Of a stretch of 64,000 nucleotides of DNA, positions 26,696-35,585 are shown one piece after another. The notes below the pieces were generated by a model. That model saw only the letters and a program-made list of their open reading frames with translations, made no database searches and was not told the DNA's origin. Position 1 is the first letter of the stretch. Each line of letters starts with the position of its first letter. Source of the stretch: Paenibacillus tritici (GTDB lineage Bacteria; Bacillota; Bacilli; Paenibacillales; Paenibacillaceae); NCBI RefSeq assembly GCF_013204885.1, contig NZ_JABMKX010000006.1, positions 124,001-188,000 of the forward strand, given 5' to 3'. Both the position numbers and the translations under genes were made by a program.

Positions 26696-27439
26696 TTGAA
26701 TAGACTAAAATTATTTTGTATACCTCATGCAGGAGGACTGGCCTGTTATTTCAATGAGTGGAAATTGAAGATGAAAGAGTGTTCAAACATAGAAGTGTGT
26801 CCGATAGAACTATCCGGCAAAGGCAGTAGGGCGGATGAGCCAATATACCACTCGATCGAGGAAGCCTCAAGAGACATCTATGCTATTATACATGGGGATG
26901 TTTCGGAGGACTGTCCATATGCAATTTTGGGCCACAGCATGGGGGCAATCCTAATTCTTGAAGTATTACATCAAATACATTGCCGCAGACAAATACCATG
27001 GCCCGTTCATGTATTCCTTTCCGGGCAAGGTGCTCCGAAATATACGGCTTTAGACAATATGAGTGAGTTGCCCCATGAAATATTCATTAATAAGATCAAG
27101 AATATGGGAGGGATTCCGAAAGAATTATCCAACTACCCTGAGTTTCTAGCTCAATATACTTCAATCATTCAGAATGATTACAGACTGATTGATAAATATA
27201 ATCATACGAAAGAATACTATTTCGATAACACGAAAATATCCGTTATGAATGGGAGGTTAGATGCTTCAGTCACTCTGAGGAATAAATTGGGATGGCAGGA
27301 GTATTTCTCTGACCAGATTGTTTTCCAAGATTTTGATGGCGGACATTTTTTTATTAAAGAAGATAGTGATAGGGTTGTTAGTTATATTACAGAGGTTCTA
27401 AACAGTAGTATTGCAATGGAAATGAGGATCGTCCAATGA
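26696..27439 (+). CDS. Type II thioesterase
   Basis: 247 residues in the alpha/beta hydrolase fold of GrsT/SrfAD proteins. KLFCIPHAGGLACYFNEW is the usual opening, nucleophile Ser81 lies in LGHSMGA, and the catalytic His is in DGGHFFI near the C-terminus. It clears mis-primed or stalled carrier domains in NRPS/PKS lines. The frame is open from 26660 inside the previous gene, but the TTG at 26696 follows AAAGGGGG at the right spacing and matches the family N-terminus. It overlaps the next gene as ATGA. Confidence 0.9.
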   Translation: MNRLKLFCIPHAGGLACYFNEWKLKMKECSNIEVCPIELSGKGSRADEPIYHSIEEASRDIYAIIHGDVSEDCPYAILGHSMGAILILEVLHQIHCRRQIPWPVHVFLSGQGAPKYTALDNMSELPHEIFINKIKNMGGIPKELSNYPEFLAQYTSIIQNDYRLIDKYNHTKEYYFDNTKISVMNGRLDASVTLRNKLGWQEYFSDQIVFQDFDGGHFFIKEDSDRVVSYITEVLNSSIAMEMRIVQ

Positions 27440-29112
27440 TGAACCTCTCTACATTACTCACGAATGTCTCTACAGTAGAAGATAAGGGAATTACTTTTAT
27501 AACAAATAGTAAAGAAACATATGTTTCCTATAGCGAGACGTACAGCAAAGCGCTCAGGATGCTGAATTTCTTGCAGGGTCAGAATATGGGTAAGGGTTCG
27601 CATTTGTTATTTCAGATTGAAGATACTGAAACTGTTATCATCGTTATATGGGCTTGCCTGTTGGGTGGAATTGTTCCTGTCCCGTGTGCATGTGGCTATA
27701 ATGAGAAGCATTTGGAATTGCTGCAAAGTATAAGTATTTCCTTAGATCATCCCTTCCTTGTCATTAGCCATAAACATGATTCATTCTTGCGTAAATTCAG
27801 CAAACGGAACGACATTTCCTTTGATTTACTGTGGAGAAATATAATAATCTTGGATGACCTGTCTTTTTTAGAGGAAGAGAGTGCCGGAAGTGTGGAAGTG
27901 AATGGGAAGTTTGATGAGACCTTAATTTTGTTCTCTTCAGGAACGACCGGACAACCGAAAGGCATTGCTTTTAATAATTGCAATTTAATTGAGAATATAA
28001 TAGCTGTTACAGAATCATTGAAGTTTAGGAGAGACGACCGTGAGCTGAGCTGGACGCCATTACACCATGTTCTGGGTCTCATCTTTCATTTCCTGGCAAT
28101 TTTCTCACAAGTGAATCAATATCTGATGCCTTCGACAAGCTTTGTTCAGCGGCCGTTACTCTGGCTGGAATTAATCAGTAAATATCAGATTACAATCAGC
28201 TTTTCTCCAAATTTCGGATATAAGCTGTGTGTTGACAATGCAGATACAGACGAAGCAGCCATGAAGCAGCTTAACTTAGGTTCCTTAAGAATGCTTATAA
28301 CGGGTGCAGAGCCTATTTCGACTGTAATCATTAATCAATTCATCTCAAAATTCGTAAAGTACGGTTTAAAAAAGAAGAGTATATGTGCGGGGTATGGACT
28401 AACGGAGGCCTCCGTAGTAACCATGTCGGAAATCGATGAAGAGTTGAGGGAATTATGTATTGACAGAGAACAGTATCAATTGGGTCAATCCATACGACTA
28501 TCGGAATCCGAATCGAAGAATAATATATTCTTGATTAGTCAAGGGAAGTTCTATGCTTGCAGTGAAGTATTAATAAGCGATGAAGAGGGGCGCGAGCTTC
28601 CGGAAGGAACAATTGGTTACATACAGATTTGCGGCAATAGTGTTGCTGATAGATATTATAGTGAACGCGGGATGTTTTCACTTAAAAGTGAAAACGGATG
28701 GTTTAATACGAAGGACTGTGGTTTTTTATATAAGGGAGAACTATACGTTACTGGAAGAATGAAAGATATGATTATTATCAATGGAAAAAACTATTTTCTA
28801 AATGATGTGGAGCGGGTGATTGAGTCCCTTCAAAGGGTGGAGAAGGGTTCGGTTGTATGTCTAAGCCATTCTAACACCAATGAGGGAACAGAAGAAATCA
28901 TTACCATGATTGAATGGAATGATTCTGGTAAGGGAACCGAATTCGAAGCTATAAGCAAGGAGGTGAAGTCTATCGTCAACCGGAATTTAGGCCTGGAGAT
29001 AAAACGAGTCCTTCCGGTTTCGAAAATTGAAAAAACAGCTAATGGGAAAATACAAAGACATGAGATGCTTAAGCTGTATGAAGAATATTTGATCGCTCAG
29101 CCAACATTATAA
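27436..29112 (+). CDS. FAAL/CAL-type acyl-AMP ligase (starter unit activation)
   Basis: 558 residues. It is an ANL-superfamily ligase with A3 motif FSSGTTGQPKG and a later GYGLTEASV. The opening pattern (MNLSTLLTNVSTVEDKGITF, then ACLLGGIVPVP) is typical of fatty acyl-AMP ligases and CAL domains that start PKS/NRPS lines, not of amino-acid A domains. It has no carrier domain, so it probably loads the free ACP at the N-terminus of the cysteine NRPS. The substrate could be a fatty or aryl acid and cannot be read from the sequence. It starts at the ATGA overlap with the thioesterase and is the last gene before a terminator. Confidence 0.85.
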   Translation: MMNLSTLLTNVSTVEDKGITFITNSKETYVSYSETYSKALRMLNFLQGQNMGKGSHLLFQIEDTETVIIVIWACLLGGIVPVPCACGYNEKHLELLQSISISLDHPFLVISHKHDSFLRKFSKRNDISFDLLWRNIIILDDLSFLEEESAGSVEVNGKFDETLILFSSGTTGQPKGIAFNNCNLIENIIAVTESLKFRRDDRELSWTPLHHVLGLIFHFLAIFSQVNQYLMPSTSFVQRPLLWLELISKYQITISFSPNFGYKLCVDNADTDEAAMKQLNLGSLRMLITGAEPISTVIINQFISKFVKYGLKKKSICAGYGLTEASVVTMSEIDEELRELCIDREQYQLGQSIRLSESESKNNIFLISQGKFYACSEVLISDEEGRELPEGTIGYIQICGNSVADRYYSERGMFSLKSENGWFNTKDCGFLYKGELYVTGRMKDMIIINGKNYFLNDVERVIESLQRVEKGSVVCLSHSNTNEGTEEIITMIEWNDSGKGTEFEAISKEVKSIVNRNLGLEIKRVLPVSKIEKTANGKIQRHEMLKLYEEYLIAQPTL

Positions 29113-29125
29113 TAACCTTAAATGC

Positions 29126-29159
29126 AGAAGCTCTGTGGAAATCACAAGAGCTTCTTTTT
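29126..29159 (+). terminator. Terminator at the end of the biosynthetic operon
   Basis: AGAAGCTCT (29126-29134) pairs with AGAGCTTCT (29147-29155), followed by TTTT. Confidence 0.85.
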
Positions 29160-29286
29160 GCTGAGGTGTATCTAGGAAGATAACACTTGTGCGAAGTACG
29201 CTCGTGCTTGTTGGAATTATGTCTGTTATGTTATCTTAGCAGTTGAAGGTTTGACATCAAAGAATTATCTGGAAAGAAGGGAATTC

Positions 29287-29895
29287 ATGACCCCTATAAA
29301 TAATAAACCACAACAAGCAAAGAAAGATTTCAACCCCAAAGATGCCGTTATGGTATTCTCCTCATTCGCATTGATTAGTGCAGCCATCATCTTTGCGCTT
29401 GTGGTTTACGATGTCTTGAGTATTCAGGACCTGTTGTCCTTTGAACATCCGATAACCATGGCCTGGAGCATTGCGATCTCCTCGATCGGCCTTGTACTGT
29501 TCGGTGTTATTGTAGCGCTCAGTACTCCTGCAAGCTACATTGACGATACCAACAAAAGCTATCAGAAGCACTCGGTGACCGTCATTTTTGCCTTCACTTT
29601 TGCCGGGGCCTTATTTGAGGAGATACTGTTCAGGGGGATTATTCAGAATATACTTAACGTGTATGTATCTCATTCATGGCTCGCGATTGTAATTACAACG
29701 GTGTTATTCGTGGGGATGCATGTCCAATACTATAAGAAGCCGCTGATGTTACTGAATATCACCATTCCAAGCCTGACCTTTGGCTGGATTTATTCCCAAA
29801 CGAACAATCTGCTTGTCCCGTTCCTTGTGCATTTTCTAATGAATTTTGGCATTACGCTGTTATTTAAATATAATGTGATCCGCTTGAAAAGGTAG
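29287..29895 (+). CDS. CPBP-family intramembrane glutamic endopeptidase
   Basis: About 202 residues with six or so membrane segments. The family signature is GALFEEILFRGII, with the second motif around FVGMHVQY and a third, LVPFLVHFLMNFG. These Abi/Rce1-like enzymes cleave within membranes; some protect producers from their own bacteriocins. The frame opens at a TTG at 29251 that coincides with a TTGACA hexamer; the ATG at 29287, after AAGAAGGGA, is the better start. It follows the biosynthetic cluster but is separated by a terminator, so membership is uncertain. Confidence 0.85.
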   Translation: MTPINNKPQQAKKDFNPKDAVMVFSSFALISAAIIFALVVYDVLSIQDLLSFEHPITMAWSIAISSIGLVLFGVIVALSTPASYIDDTNKSYQKHSVTVIFAFTFAGALFEEILFRGIIQNILNVYVSHSWLAIVITTVLFVGMHVQYYKKPLMLLNITIPSLTFGWIYSQTNNLLVPFLVHFLMNFGITLLFKYNVIRLKR

Positions 29896-29927
29896 ATTTG
29901 AAAATTGTGTTTTGCGGGAGGGTTATT

Positions 29928-30407
29928 GTGAACAGGAGGTATGGGTCAACATTAATATTGTTGGTATTGAATGTACTTGGTGTTTTTGCCGTGGATATTA
30001 CTACTTTTAAGTACAGAATAGGAAGAGGGATATCGGGTAACGGAAACCCTGGAATTATAGCTTTGATAATTAGTCTGGCTTTGCTTGCAATTTTGTTTAT
30101 ACTCTTGGTCTTCATATCTATTGACTATCTAAGAAAGCTACCCCGAAAATTCACAATGATAGTTATTCCCTCTCTTTCAATGGTCACTATAGTGTTCATG
30201 ATATTTGGTGAGCTGAACAAAATGAATGTATTAGAACAAAACTTAAAAGGTTTCACAAATGATAAGGATTCGGTAGTTTTTCGGTTTGGTTGGATTAACC
30301 AATATACAAACACTCTATTTTATAATGGTTACATCTTGGGTTTCGGAATTTCTTTGGCAATACTTGTGTCTTGCCTTATCGTTAGAATCCAGTCTATTGA
30401 CACCTAG
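29928..30407 (+). CDS. Hypothetical membrane protein (159 aa)
   Basis: Four hydrophobic segments are visible (for example LILLVLNVLGVFAV and IIALIISLALLAILFILL). No family is recognised. The GTG at 29928 is chosen because GGGAGGG ends five bases before it; an upstream in-frame TTG at 29898 has a poorer site. It lies 32 bases after the CPBP protease gene and may be co-transcribed with it. Its 3' end overlaps the convergent ArsR gene by 14 bases. Confidence 0.6.
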   Translation: MNRRYGSTLILLVLNVLGVFAVDITTFKYRIGRGISGNGNPGIIALIISLALLAILFILLVFISIDYLRKLPRKFTMIVIPSLSMVTIVFMIFGELNKMNVLEQNLKGFTNDKDSVVFRFGWINQYTNTLFYNGYILGFGISLAILVSCLIVRIQSIDT

Positions 30408-30726
30408 CAAGGAGCTCGTCAAGTTCTAGTATTAGATCCTTAAGCTGCCTAAGCTTGCTGCTGACACTCAAATAATAGAAATTCTTCGTTCCTTCTTTAC
30501 GGACATCAATGATTTGAGCCTCTTTTAGTATTCTTAGATGATGGGATACTGCGGGGCGGGATAAATGGGTTTGCTCTGTAATGTCTCCAACTCTCATGCC
30601 TAACATTTGCGATCCTCGTATTAAAGTGACTAAGATCGCCTGACGGGTCTCATCGCCTATAGCAGATAACACCTGCTGGTTCTTCTTAAACTCACTCAGT
30701 AAACGGTCCTCATTAGTGGAATTCAT
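30394..30726 (-). CDS. ArsR-family transcriptional regulator
   Basis: 110 residues. A winged helix-turn-helix covers most of the protein: FKKNQQVLSAIGDETRQAIL, then QTHLSRPAVSHHLRILKEAQ. No obvious metal-binding ELCVCDL motif is present, so it is probably not an arsenic/cadmium sensor. The MNSTNEDRLL start at 30726 with GGAG upstream is preferred over the longer frame to 30807. The adjacent control region at 30840-30900 has inverted repeats that could be its operator. Confidence 0.85.
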   Translation of the reverse strand: MNSTNEDRLLSEFKKNQQVLSAIGDETRQAILVTLIRGSQMLGMRVGDITEQTHLSRPAVSHHLRILKEAQIIDVRKEGTKNFYYLSVSSKLRQLKDLILELDELLARCQ

Positions 30727-30864
30727 CAAATTCACTGCTCCTTTCGTCCAATGGTTTAAATGGTTCAACGATTTAAGGATAGCATAGCTACGGCTTAGCA
30801 GCCACATTGGGAAAGAAAATCGAGACCGATCCCTAAATAGTCCGCTATTCTACGAAAAATATAC

Positions 30865-30895
30865 TTATTATTCCATATATATGGTAGAATAATAA
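30865..30895. promoter_or_regulatory. Nested inverted repeats upstream of the ArsR and GH5 genes
   Basis: TTATTATTC (30865-30873) and GAATAATAA (30887-30895) are inverted copies around the palindrome CCATATATATGG (30873-30884). Additional arms ATTCTAC and GTAGAAT surround it. It fits an operator for a dimeric regulator such as the divergent ArsR protein. Confidence 0.45.
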
Positions 30896-30963
30896 CATAA
30901 TATGGTTATTCCCCTTTTTATAGTGGCTATTAATTGTCGGAGGGAGGTCAGCAGAGACTATTA

Positions 30964-30978
30964 TTGTAACCGCTTTCG
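30964..30978 (+). promoter_or_regulatory. cre-like site upstream of the GH5 gene
   Basis: TTGTAACCGCTTTCG matches the CcpA cre consensus WTGNAANCGNWNNCW at all but the last position. It lies about 40 bases before the cellulase start and predicts catabolite repression. Confidence 0.5.
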
Positions 30979-31016
30979 TATTGCGCAATGACTACTATAT
31001 AAACGGAGGTTTTGAT

Positions 31017-32234
31017 ATGTTAGCCAAAATGAAAAAATGCGGAGTTCACAGTCTAGCTCTGGTATTACTCGCTTCCGTTGTGTTTGGCGGGTGGAGTGCG
31101 CGGGCATCTGCGGCAACCCCGGTTACCTCGGACTTCAGATCCTTGCAGGCTTCGCAGGTCGTTAGCGAGATGGGCGCCGGATGGAATCTCGGCAATCAGC
31201 TTGAAGCTACGGTCAATGGTACGCCGAATGAGACAGCGTGGGGCAACCCCACAATTACTCCGGAACTGATCAAAAAGGTGAAAGCCGCAGGATTCAAAAC
31301 GATCCGTATCCCGGTATCCTATCTGAATTACATTGGAAGCGCTCCCGGATACACAGTGAATGCTGCATGGCTGGACCGGGTGAAAACAGTCGTTGACTAT
31401 GCCTACAATGAAGGCCTGTATGTCGTCATTAATATTCATGGAGATGGCTTCAACTCGATTCCGGGCAGTTGGCTTCTGGTGAATAGCGGCAACCAGACTG
31501 CGATCAAGCAGAAATATCAGCAGGTATGGCAGCAGATTGCGAACAAGTTCGCTGGCTATGATGAGCGGCTGATCTTTGAGTCGATGAATGAGATTTTTGA
31601 CGGCACCTATGGGAATCCGAATGCGGCTTATTACGCCAACCTTAATGCGTACAATCAAATCTTCGTGGATACGGTCAGACAGACCAGCGGCAACAATAGC
31701 GCAAGATGGCTGCTGGTTCCGGGCTGGAATACGAATATCGACTACACGGCGGGCAATTACGGCTTCGTACTTCCTACCGATACCTACAGATCCTCGACCA
31801 TTCCTGCTTCCGAGAAAAGAATCATGATCTCCGCACACTACTATTCACCGTGGGATTTTGCGGGCGAGGAATCAGGGGCGATTACGCAGTGGGGGGCTTC
31901 AGCCACGAATCCTTCCAAAAAATCGACCTGGGGACAAGAGGATTACCTGAATTCCCAGCTCCAGTCCATGTACAATAAGTTCGTCACCCAAGGTTACCCT
32001 GTAGTGATCGGAGAATTCGGTTCCATCGACAAAACGTCCTATGATTCCAGCAATAACGTGTACCGTGCAGCCTATGCCAAAGCAGTAACAGCAGCGTCCA
32101 AGAAATACAAAGCCGTACCGGTCTATTGGGATAATGGCTATAATGGCCAGCATGGCTTCGCTCTGTTCAACCGTACGAACAACACCGTAACCCAGCAAGG
32201 CATTATCAATGCCATTATGCAAGGGATGCAATAA
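31017..32234 (+). CDS. Secreted GH5 endoglucanase
   Basis: 405 residues. A signal peptide (about 1-33, MLAKMKKCGVHSLALVLLAS, cleaved near SAA) is followed by a single GH5 (beta/alpha)8 catalytic domain. GWNLGNQLEA, the acid/base Glu192 in FESMNEIFDG and the nucleophile Glu333 in VVIGEFGSID are clear. There is no binding module, unlike the mannanase. It should cut internal beta-1,4 bonds in cellulose or related glucans outside the cell. The ATG at 31017 follows ACGGAGGT; the frame extends 12 codons further upstream without a site. Confidence 0.93.
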   Translation: MLAKMKKCGVHSLALVLLASVVFGGWSARASAATPVTSDFRSLQASQVVSEMGAGWNLGNQLEATVNGTPNETAWGNPTITPELIKKVKAAGFKTIRIPVSYLNYIGSAPGYTVNAAWLDRVKTVVDYAYNEGLYVVINIHGDGFNSIPGSWLLVNSGNQTAIKQKYQQVWQQIANKFAGYDERLIFESMNEIFDGTYGNPNAAYYANLNAYNQIFVDTVRQTSGNNSARWLLVPGWNTNIDYTAGNYGFVLPTDTYRSSTIPASEKRIMISAHYYSPWDFAGEESGAITQWGASATNPSKKSTWGQEDYLNSQLQSMYNKFVTQGYPVVIGEFGSIDKTSYDSSNNVYRAAYAKAVTAASKKYKAVPVYWDNGYNGQHGFALFNRTNNTVTQQGIINAIMQGMQ

Positions 32235-32322
32235 CCTGTAGATGCTCCATCGACTCCTCGTCCCGCCGGGTGCTATACTACGAACAGGAACGAATCAGAG
32301 CGATAGCAAAGGAGTCTTGGTC

Positions 32323-33066
32323 TTGCAATATACTACGGAGATCAGTTGCGCAGGTTATTTGACATTGTACGAGCAACGCAGACGGATACGGTCTTTTTTA
32401 ATGGATTACTTTGGAACAGCGCATATTTTTCGGGCCGAGACCGGTTTATCCATCATCGCTGCCCGGGAAGAAGAAGTATATTTCACCTGGCTACAGGAAG
32501 GCAAACCGGCCCGATCGGCCAAAGAACTGTTTCTGTTGGAATGGAGCGAGGAGCGTAACGGGACCTTTGCACTCAAGGTCAGCCTTCTTAACGGGCTAGC
32601 AGAGGACAGCAGGCAGCGGCAGTTCGAGCGCATCGTTGCGTCGATCCATCAGCATCTGTCGCATCCTCCGGCACCCTTCCGGATCACTCCGAAAGACGGG
32701 TTCATTCTTGTGCAACAGGTTCATCAGCGCAGCGACGGGAAAATCGGTTACGGCTTCTATCCCTATGCAGAGGACGAGCAGGGACGATGGCGTGACCAGC
32801 TGAGTGTGGGGTTATGGATGTATCATTTCGGTCTGTTCTACGAAGGTATCCGAAGAGTCTATCCGCTGCCATTGAAAGGGTTCGAGGATTTCGATCCTAC
32901 CGGACTGAATCTCATCGGCCAGCCGGAGTGGAACGCGATACTCCAACACTGGACAGAACTGGCCGACAGCAATCCATCCAGCGCCGAAATGATTCAGTAC
33001 GTCAGTCAGTGGACACGATCCGCGCTATCATGTGTCGATACGATTGCCATTCAAGGAAATCTGTAG
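32323..33066 (+). CDS. Hypothetical protein (247 aa)
   Basis: No family recognised. The protein is soluble with no signal peptide, rich in aromatic residues (YGFYPYAEDEQGRW, GLWMYHFGLFYEGIRRVY), and has a mixed alpha/beta pattern. AAAGGAG (about 32309-32315) is followed by a TTG at 32323 with eight-base spacing, preferred over the ATG at 32242. It lies 88 bases after the cellulase gene in the same direction but has its own terminator. No functional link to the cellulase can be read. Confidence 0.6.
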   Translation: MQYTTEISCAGYLTLYEQRRRIRSFLMDYFGTAHIFRAETGLSIIAAREEEVYFTWLQEGKPARSAKELFLLEWSEERNGTFALKVSLLNGLAEDSRQRQFERIVASIHQHLSHPPAPFRITPKDGFILVQQVHQRSDGKIGYGFYPYAEDEQGRWRDQLSVGLWMYHFGLFYEGIRRVYPLPLKGFEDFDPTGLNLIGQPEWNAILQHWTELADSNPSSAEMIQYVSQWTRSALSCVDTIAIQGNL

Positions 33067-33091
33067 CAATGGTATATTATAATGATCTGAG

Positions 33092-33131
33092 AAAAGCTCC
33101 TGTGATGGTGATGGTCACAAGAGCTTTTTTT
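33092..33131 (+). terminator. Terminator between the hypothetical gene and the protease gene
   Basis: AAAAGCTCCTGTGA pairs imperfectly with TCACAAGAGCTTTT and runs into T7. The protease gene converges on it from the other strand. Confidence 0.8.
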
Positions 33132-33139
33132 GAACTTAT

Positions 33140-34039
33140 TCAGGAAGAGCCCCCTTCAGCGGCGTGTCCAAAAATCGCTTCAGACAATTTGTTGTTTTCT
33201 ATAAAAAGTAATATAAGCTTCGAGCTAGTGGCGAAGGATCGGGGTTCACCGAGTACAGTGGAAGAGATCACCCCAACTATTTGATCGCTGGAATCTATGA
33301 CGGGGCTGCCGCTATTCCCAGGCCAGGTCTGAACCTTGAACTCCATTGAATTCGTGTAAATATCGGGGATTGATCCATTTTTCGATTTCCGCAGAATTGC
33401 CACATTGTCGGCAGTGAACGTTCCATACAGTGGTGTCCAGGTGTACCTCTTGGTAGTTGCTTGATTACCTGTTGGCTTATTAGGGTGGCCGATGACCGTC
33501 ACCTGTTCATGGGCTGCGGGCTGAAGATTGAAATCCTTGAAATAGCTGTCTTGATAGGGCTTGGGGATCTTGTTAGCGTCCATCTTCAGCAGGGAGAGAT
33601 CTTCTTTAACATCTGTAGCCACGAGTGTGCCAAGCAGATACCCGTCCGATTTTTGGGCATAAAAGGTGATTTGGAACCGTAATTTCTTTCCATTATAGTT
33701 TGCCGGGGCCACATGATTATTAGTGACGATGTATCCGCCAGGCAACATAAATCCTGCACCAATACCTATCTTTTTCTTGGTTCCTTCAGCAGATAGTACA
33801 TACTTTTCTATCATAACGACACGTGTAAGATTTTTATAATCACGATAGGCTTTGTCTTGCTTTTCTTTGGATAATGCCGGGTTACTGGTGTAAGGCCGAA
33901 CCTCAATGCCGGATTTGGTGACAGTCATGGACTTAATGGACACTTTGCTGCTGGCAGAAGCTGCGGCGGTATAGAGGCCAAACGTCAGAACACTAACAGC
34001 CAGTAGAGTGGAGAGGATTCTGCTCATCCGTCGAGTCAT
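33140..34039 (-). CDS. Secreted trypsin-like serine protease (V8/S1B type)
   Basis: About 299 residues. A signal peptide (about 1-30, ending AAASA) is followed by a propeptide-like stretch. The protease domain has His in VTNNHVAP, Asp in KEDLSLLKM and Ser in WPGNSGSPVID, the triad order of glutamyl endopeptidase/V8-type enzymes. It is probably released as a zymogen and acts outside the cell. Start ATG 34039 follows AAAGGAGGA; a GTG two codons earlier is the alternative. Confidence 0.88.
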   Translation of the reverse strand: MTRRMSRILSTLLAVSVLTFGLYTAAASASSKVSIKSMTVTKSGIEVRPYTSNPALSKEKQDKAYRDYKNLTRVVMIEKYVLSAEGTKKKIGIGAGFMLPGGYIVTNNHVAPANYNGKKLRFQITFYAQKSDGYLLGTLVATDVKEDLSLLKMDANKIPKPYQDSYFKDFNLQPAAHEQVTVIGHPNKPTGNQATTKRYTWTPLYGTFTADNVAILRKSKNGSIPDIYTNSMEFKVQTWPGNSGSPVIDSSDQIVGVISSTVLGEPRSFATSSKLILLFIENNKLSEAIFGHAAEGGSS

Positions 34040-34163
34040 ATACACTCCTCCTTTAGTTTTATACTATTGAAGAGTGAGAGATGTTGTGACGGTCAGTATG
34101 CGGAAATATAAGGGCCAACACTACAATAAATGTAGATTAATATCAGGACAAAGGAGATACAAT

Positions 34164-35558
34164 ATGCTGCCGTCACTTGCATTTCTGAAACATCAATTAG
34201 AGGGAATTCTACGCAATAAATTTGTACAGGGGCACCAAACCTCCGGTTATTTAGCCCGATTGGAGCAGCTTCCCGCAAGCTATGATGCCTATGTGGAATT
34301 CGGCCGTAGCTTAGCTGATCTTCCAATGAGAGACAATTGGTCTTACTATGAGCCGGACGATTTGGAGGAGATATGGCGGGAATGCGATCCGGATCGGCCT
34401 CTGGGCCAGATCGGAGTCTTGAATCTGACGGATAGCTCCAAGCGTGTAGAGGCAGGCTTCCTCGCTTCTGTCTGTGGTTCTATGCTGGGCAAACCGGTTG
34501 AGGTCAATCCCAGCTTATCGGAATTACGTCAAGCGTTAACTTCTGTGGGGGAATGGCCGCTGAATGATTACATTTCTGAAGAAGCTCTCCATGCTCTGGA
34601 TCGTCGTCATTGGTCCTGGTACGAGACGACACGCGGGCGAATTCGTTATGTGGCACCTGATGATGATATCAATTACACATTAATGGGAATGATGGCGTTA
34701 GAACAATTCGGTGATAGTTTTACCAAAAGAAATTTAAGAGATTTGTGGTTAAATCATCTTCCGCTAAGTACAACCTGGGGTCCGGAGAGGGCCATCTTGG
34801 TCCGATCGGGGATTAGCTATCTGGAGCATGACAGGGAACGATTCAATCATGCTGAAATAGAGGCTTGGCCCGACTTCCTGGTGCAGGATACAGAACTATG
34901 CGGGGCGGCGATTCGTGCAGATGCTTATGGCTATGCCTGCCCGGGTCAACCTGCTCTTGCCGCTGAGCTGGCTTGGCGGGATGCAAGCTTCACACACCGC
35001 CGGACCGGTATCTACGCCACGATGTTCATTGCCGCTGCGATTGCTGCCGCACACGTGCTGCGCGATCCGATTGCAATAATCAGTACTGCACTGCAATTCG
35101 TACCTGGAAGGAGCCGATTCTATGAGATGACTGAGGATTGCCTGCAGATGGTCGCGAATGCAGATAACTGGCTGGAAGCTTATCAGAGGATTAACCATAA
35201 GTATGCGAACTATGGCCACTGTCGGGTTTATCAGGAGATAGGAACCCTCATTAATACACTTCGATTTGCAGAGCATGTTGGCGACGGGATATGCAAGCAG
35301 GTGATGCAAGGCAACGATACGGACAGCTTTGGAGCAACAGCCGGCTCTCTGCTCGGAGTTTATTTCGGGCCGGACAGCTTGGAGGCAAGGTGGCTTAAGC
35401 CTTTCCAGGACCGGATTCATACGGGGTTATCTAATTTCCATGAGCAACAGCTATCCCGTTTGGCTGAGCGCATGGGACGTTTGCCAGAGCTGCTGCACAC
35501 CGGCGAGCATCGAATTCAACCCAGCGAGCTCTATGTGGATGAGAACACCGATAACTGA
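34164..35558 (+). CDS. ADP-ribosylglycohydrolase-family protein
   Basis: 464 residues. The ADPRH fold is indicated by GFLASVCGSMLGKPVEV, the metal-binding APDDDINYT and the C-terminal NDTDSFGATAGSLLG. Such enzymes remove ADP-ribose from arginine or other acceptors with Mg2+, although many bacterial members have unknown substrates. An extra about 100 residues at the N-terminus are unusual compared with minimal family members. AAGGAGATAC precedes the ATG at 34164; the frame opens 30 codons earlier without a site. The next genes resemble orphan immunity proteins. Confidence 0.85.
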   Translation: MLPSLAFLKHQLEGILRNKFVQGHQTSGYLARLEQLPASYDAYVEFGRSLADLPMRDNWSYYEPDDLEEIWRECDPDRPLGQIGVLNLTDSSKRVEAGFLASVCGSMLGKPVEVNPSLSELRQALTSVGEWPLNDYISEEALHALDRRHWSWYETTRGRIRYVAPDDDINYTLMGMMALEQFGDSFTKRNLRDLWLNHLPLSTTWGPERAILVRSGISYLEHDRERFNHAEIEAWPDFLVQDTELCGAAIRADAYGYACPGQPALAAELAWRDASFTHRRTGIYATMFIAAAIAAAHVLRDPIAIISTALQFVPGRSRFYEMTEDCLQMVANADNWLEAYQRINHKYANYGHCRVYQEIGTLINTLRFAEHVGDGICKQVMQGNDTDSFGATAGSLLGVYFGPDSLEARWLKPFQDRIHTGLSNFHEQQLSRLAERMGRLPELLHTGEHRIQPSELYVDENTDN

Positions 35559-35585
35559 ACGATATAAACATTGGGAGGGGATTGG

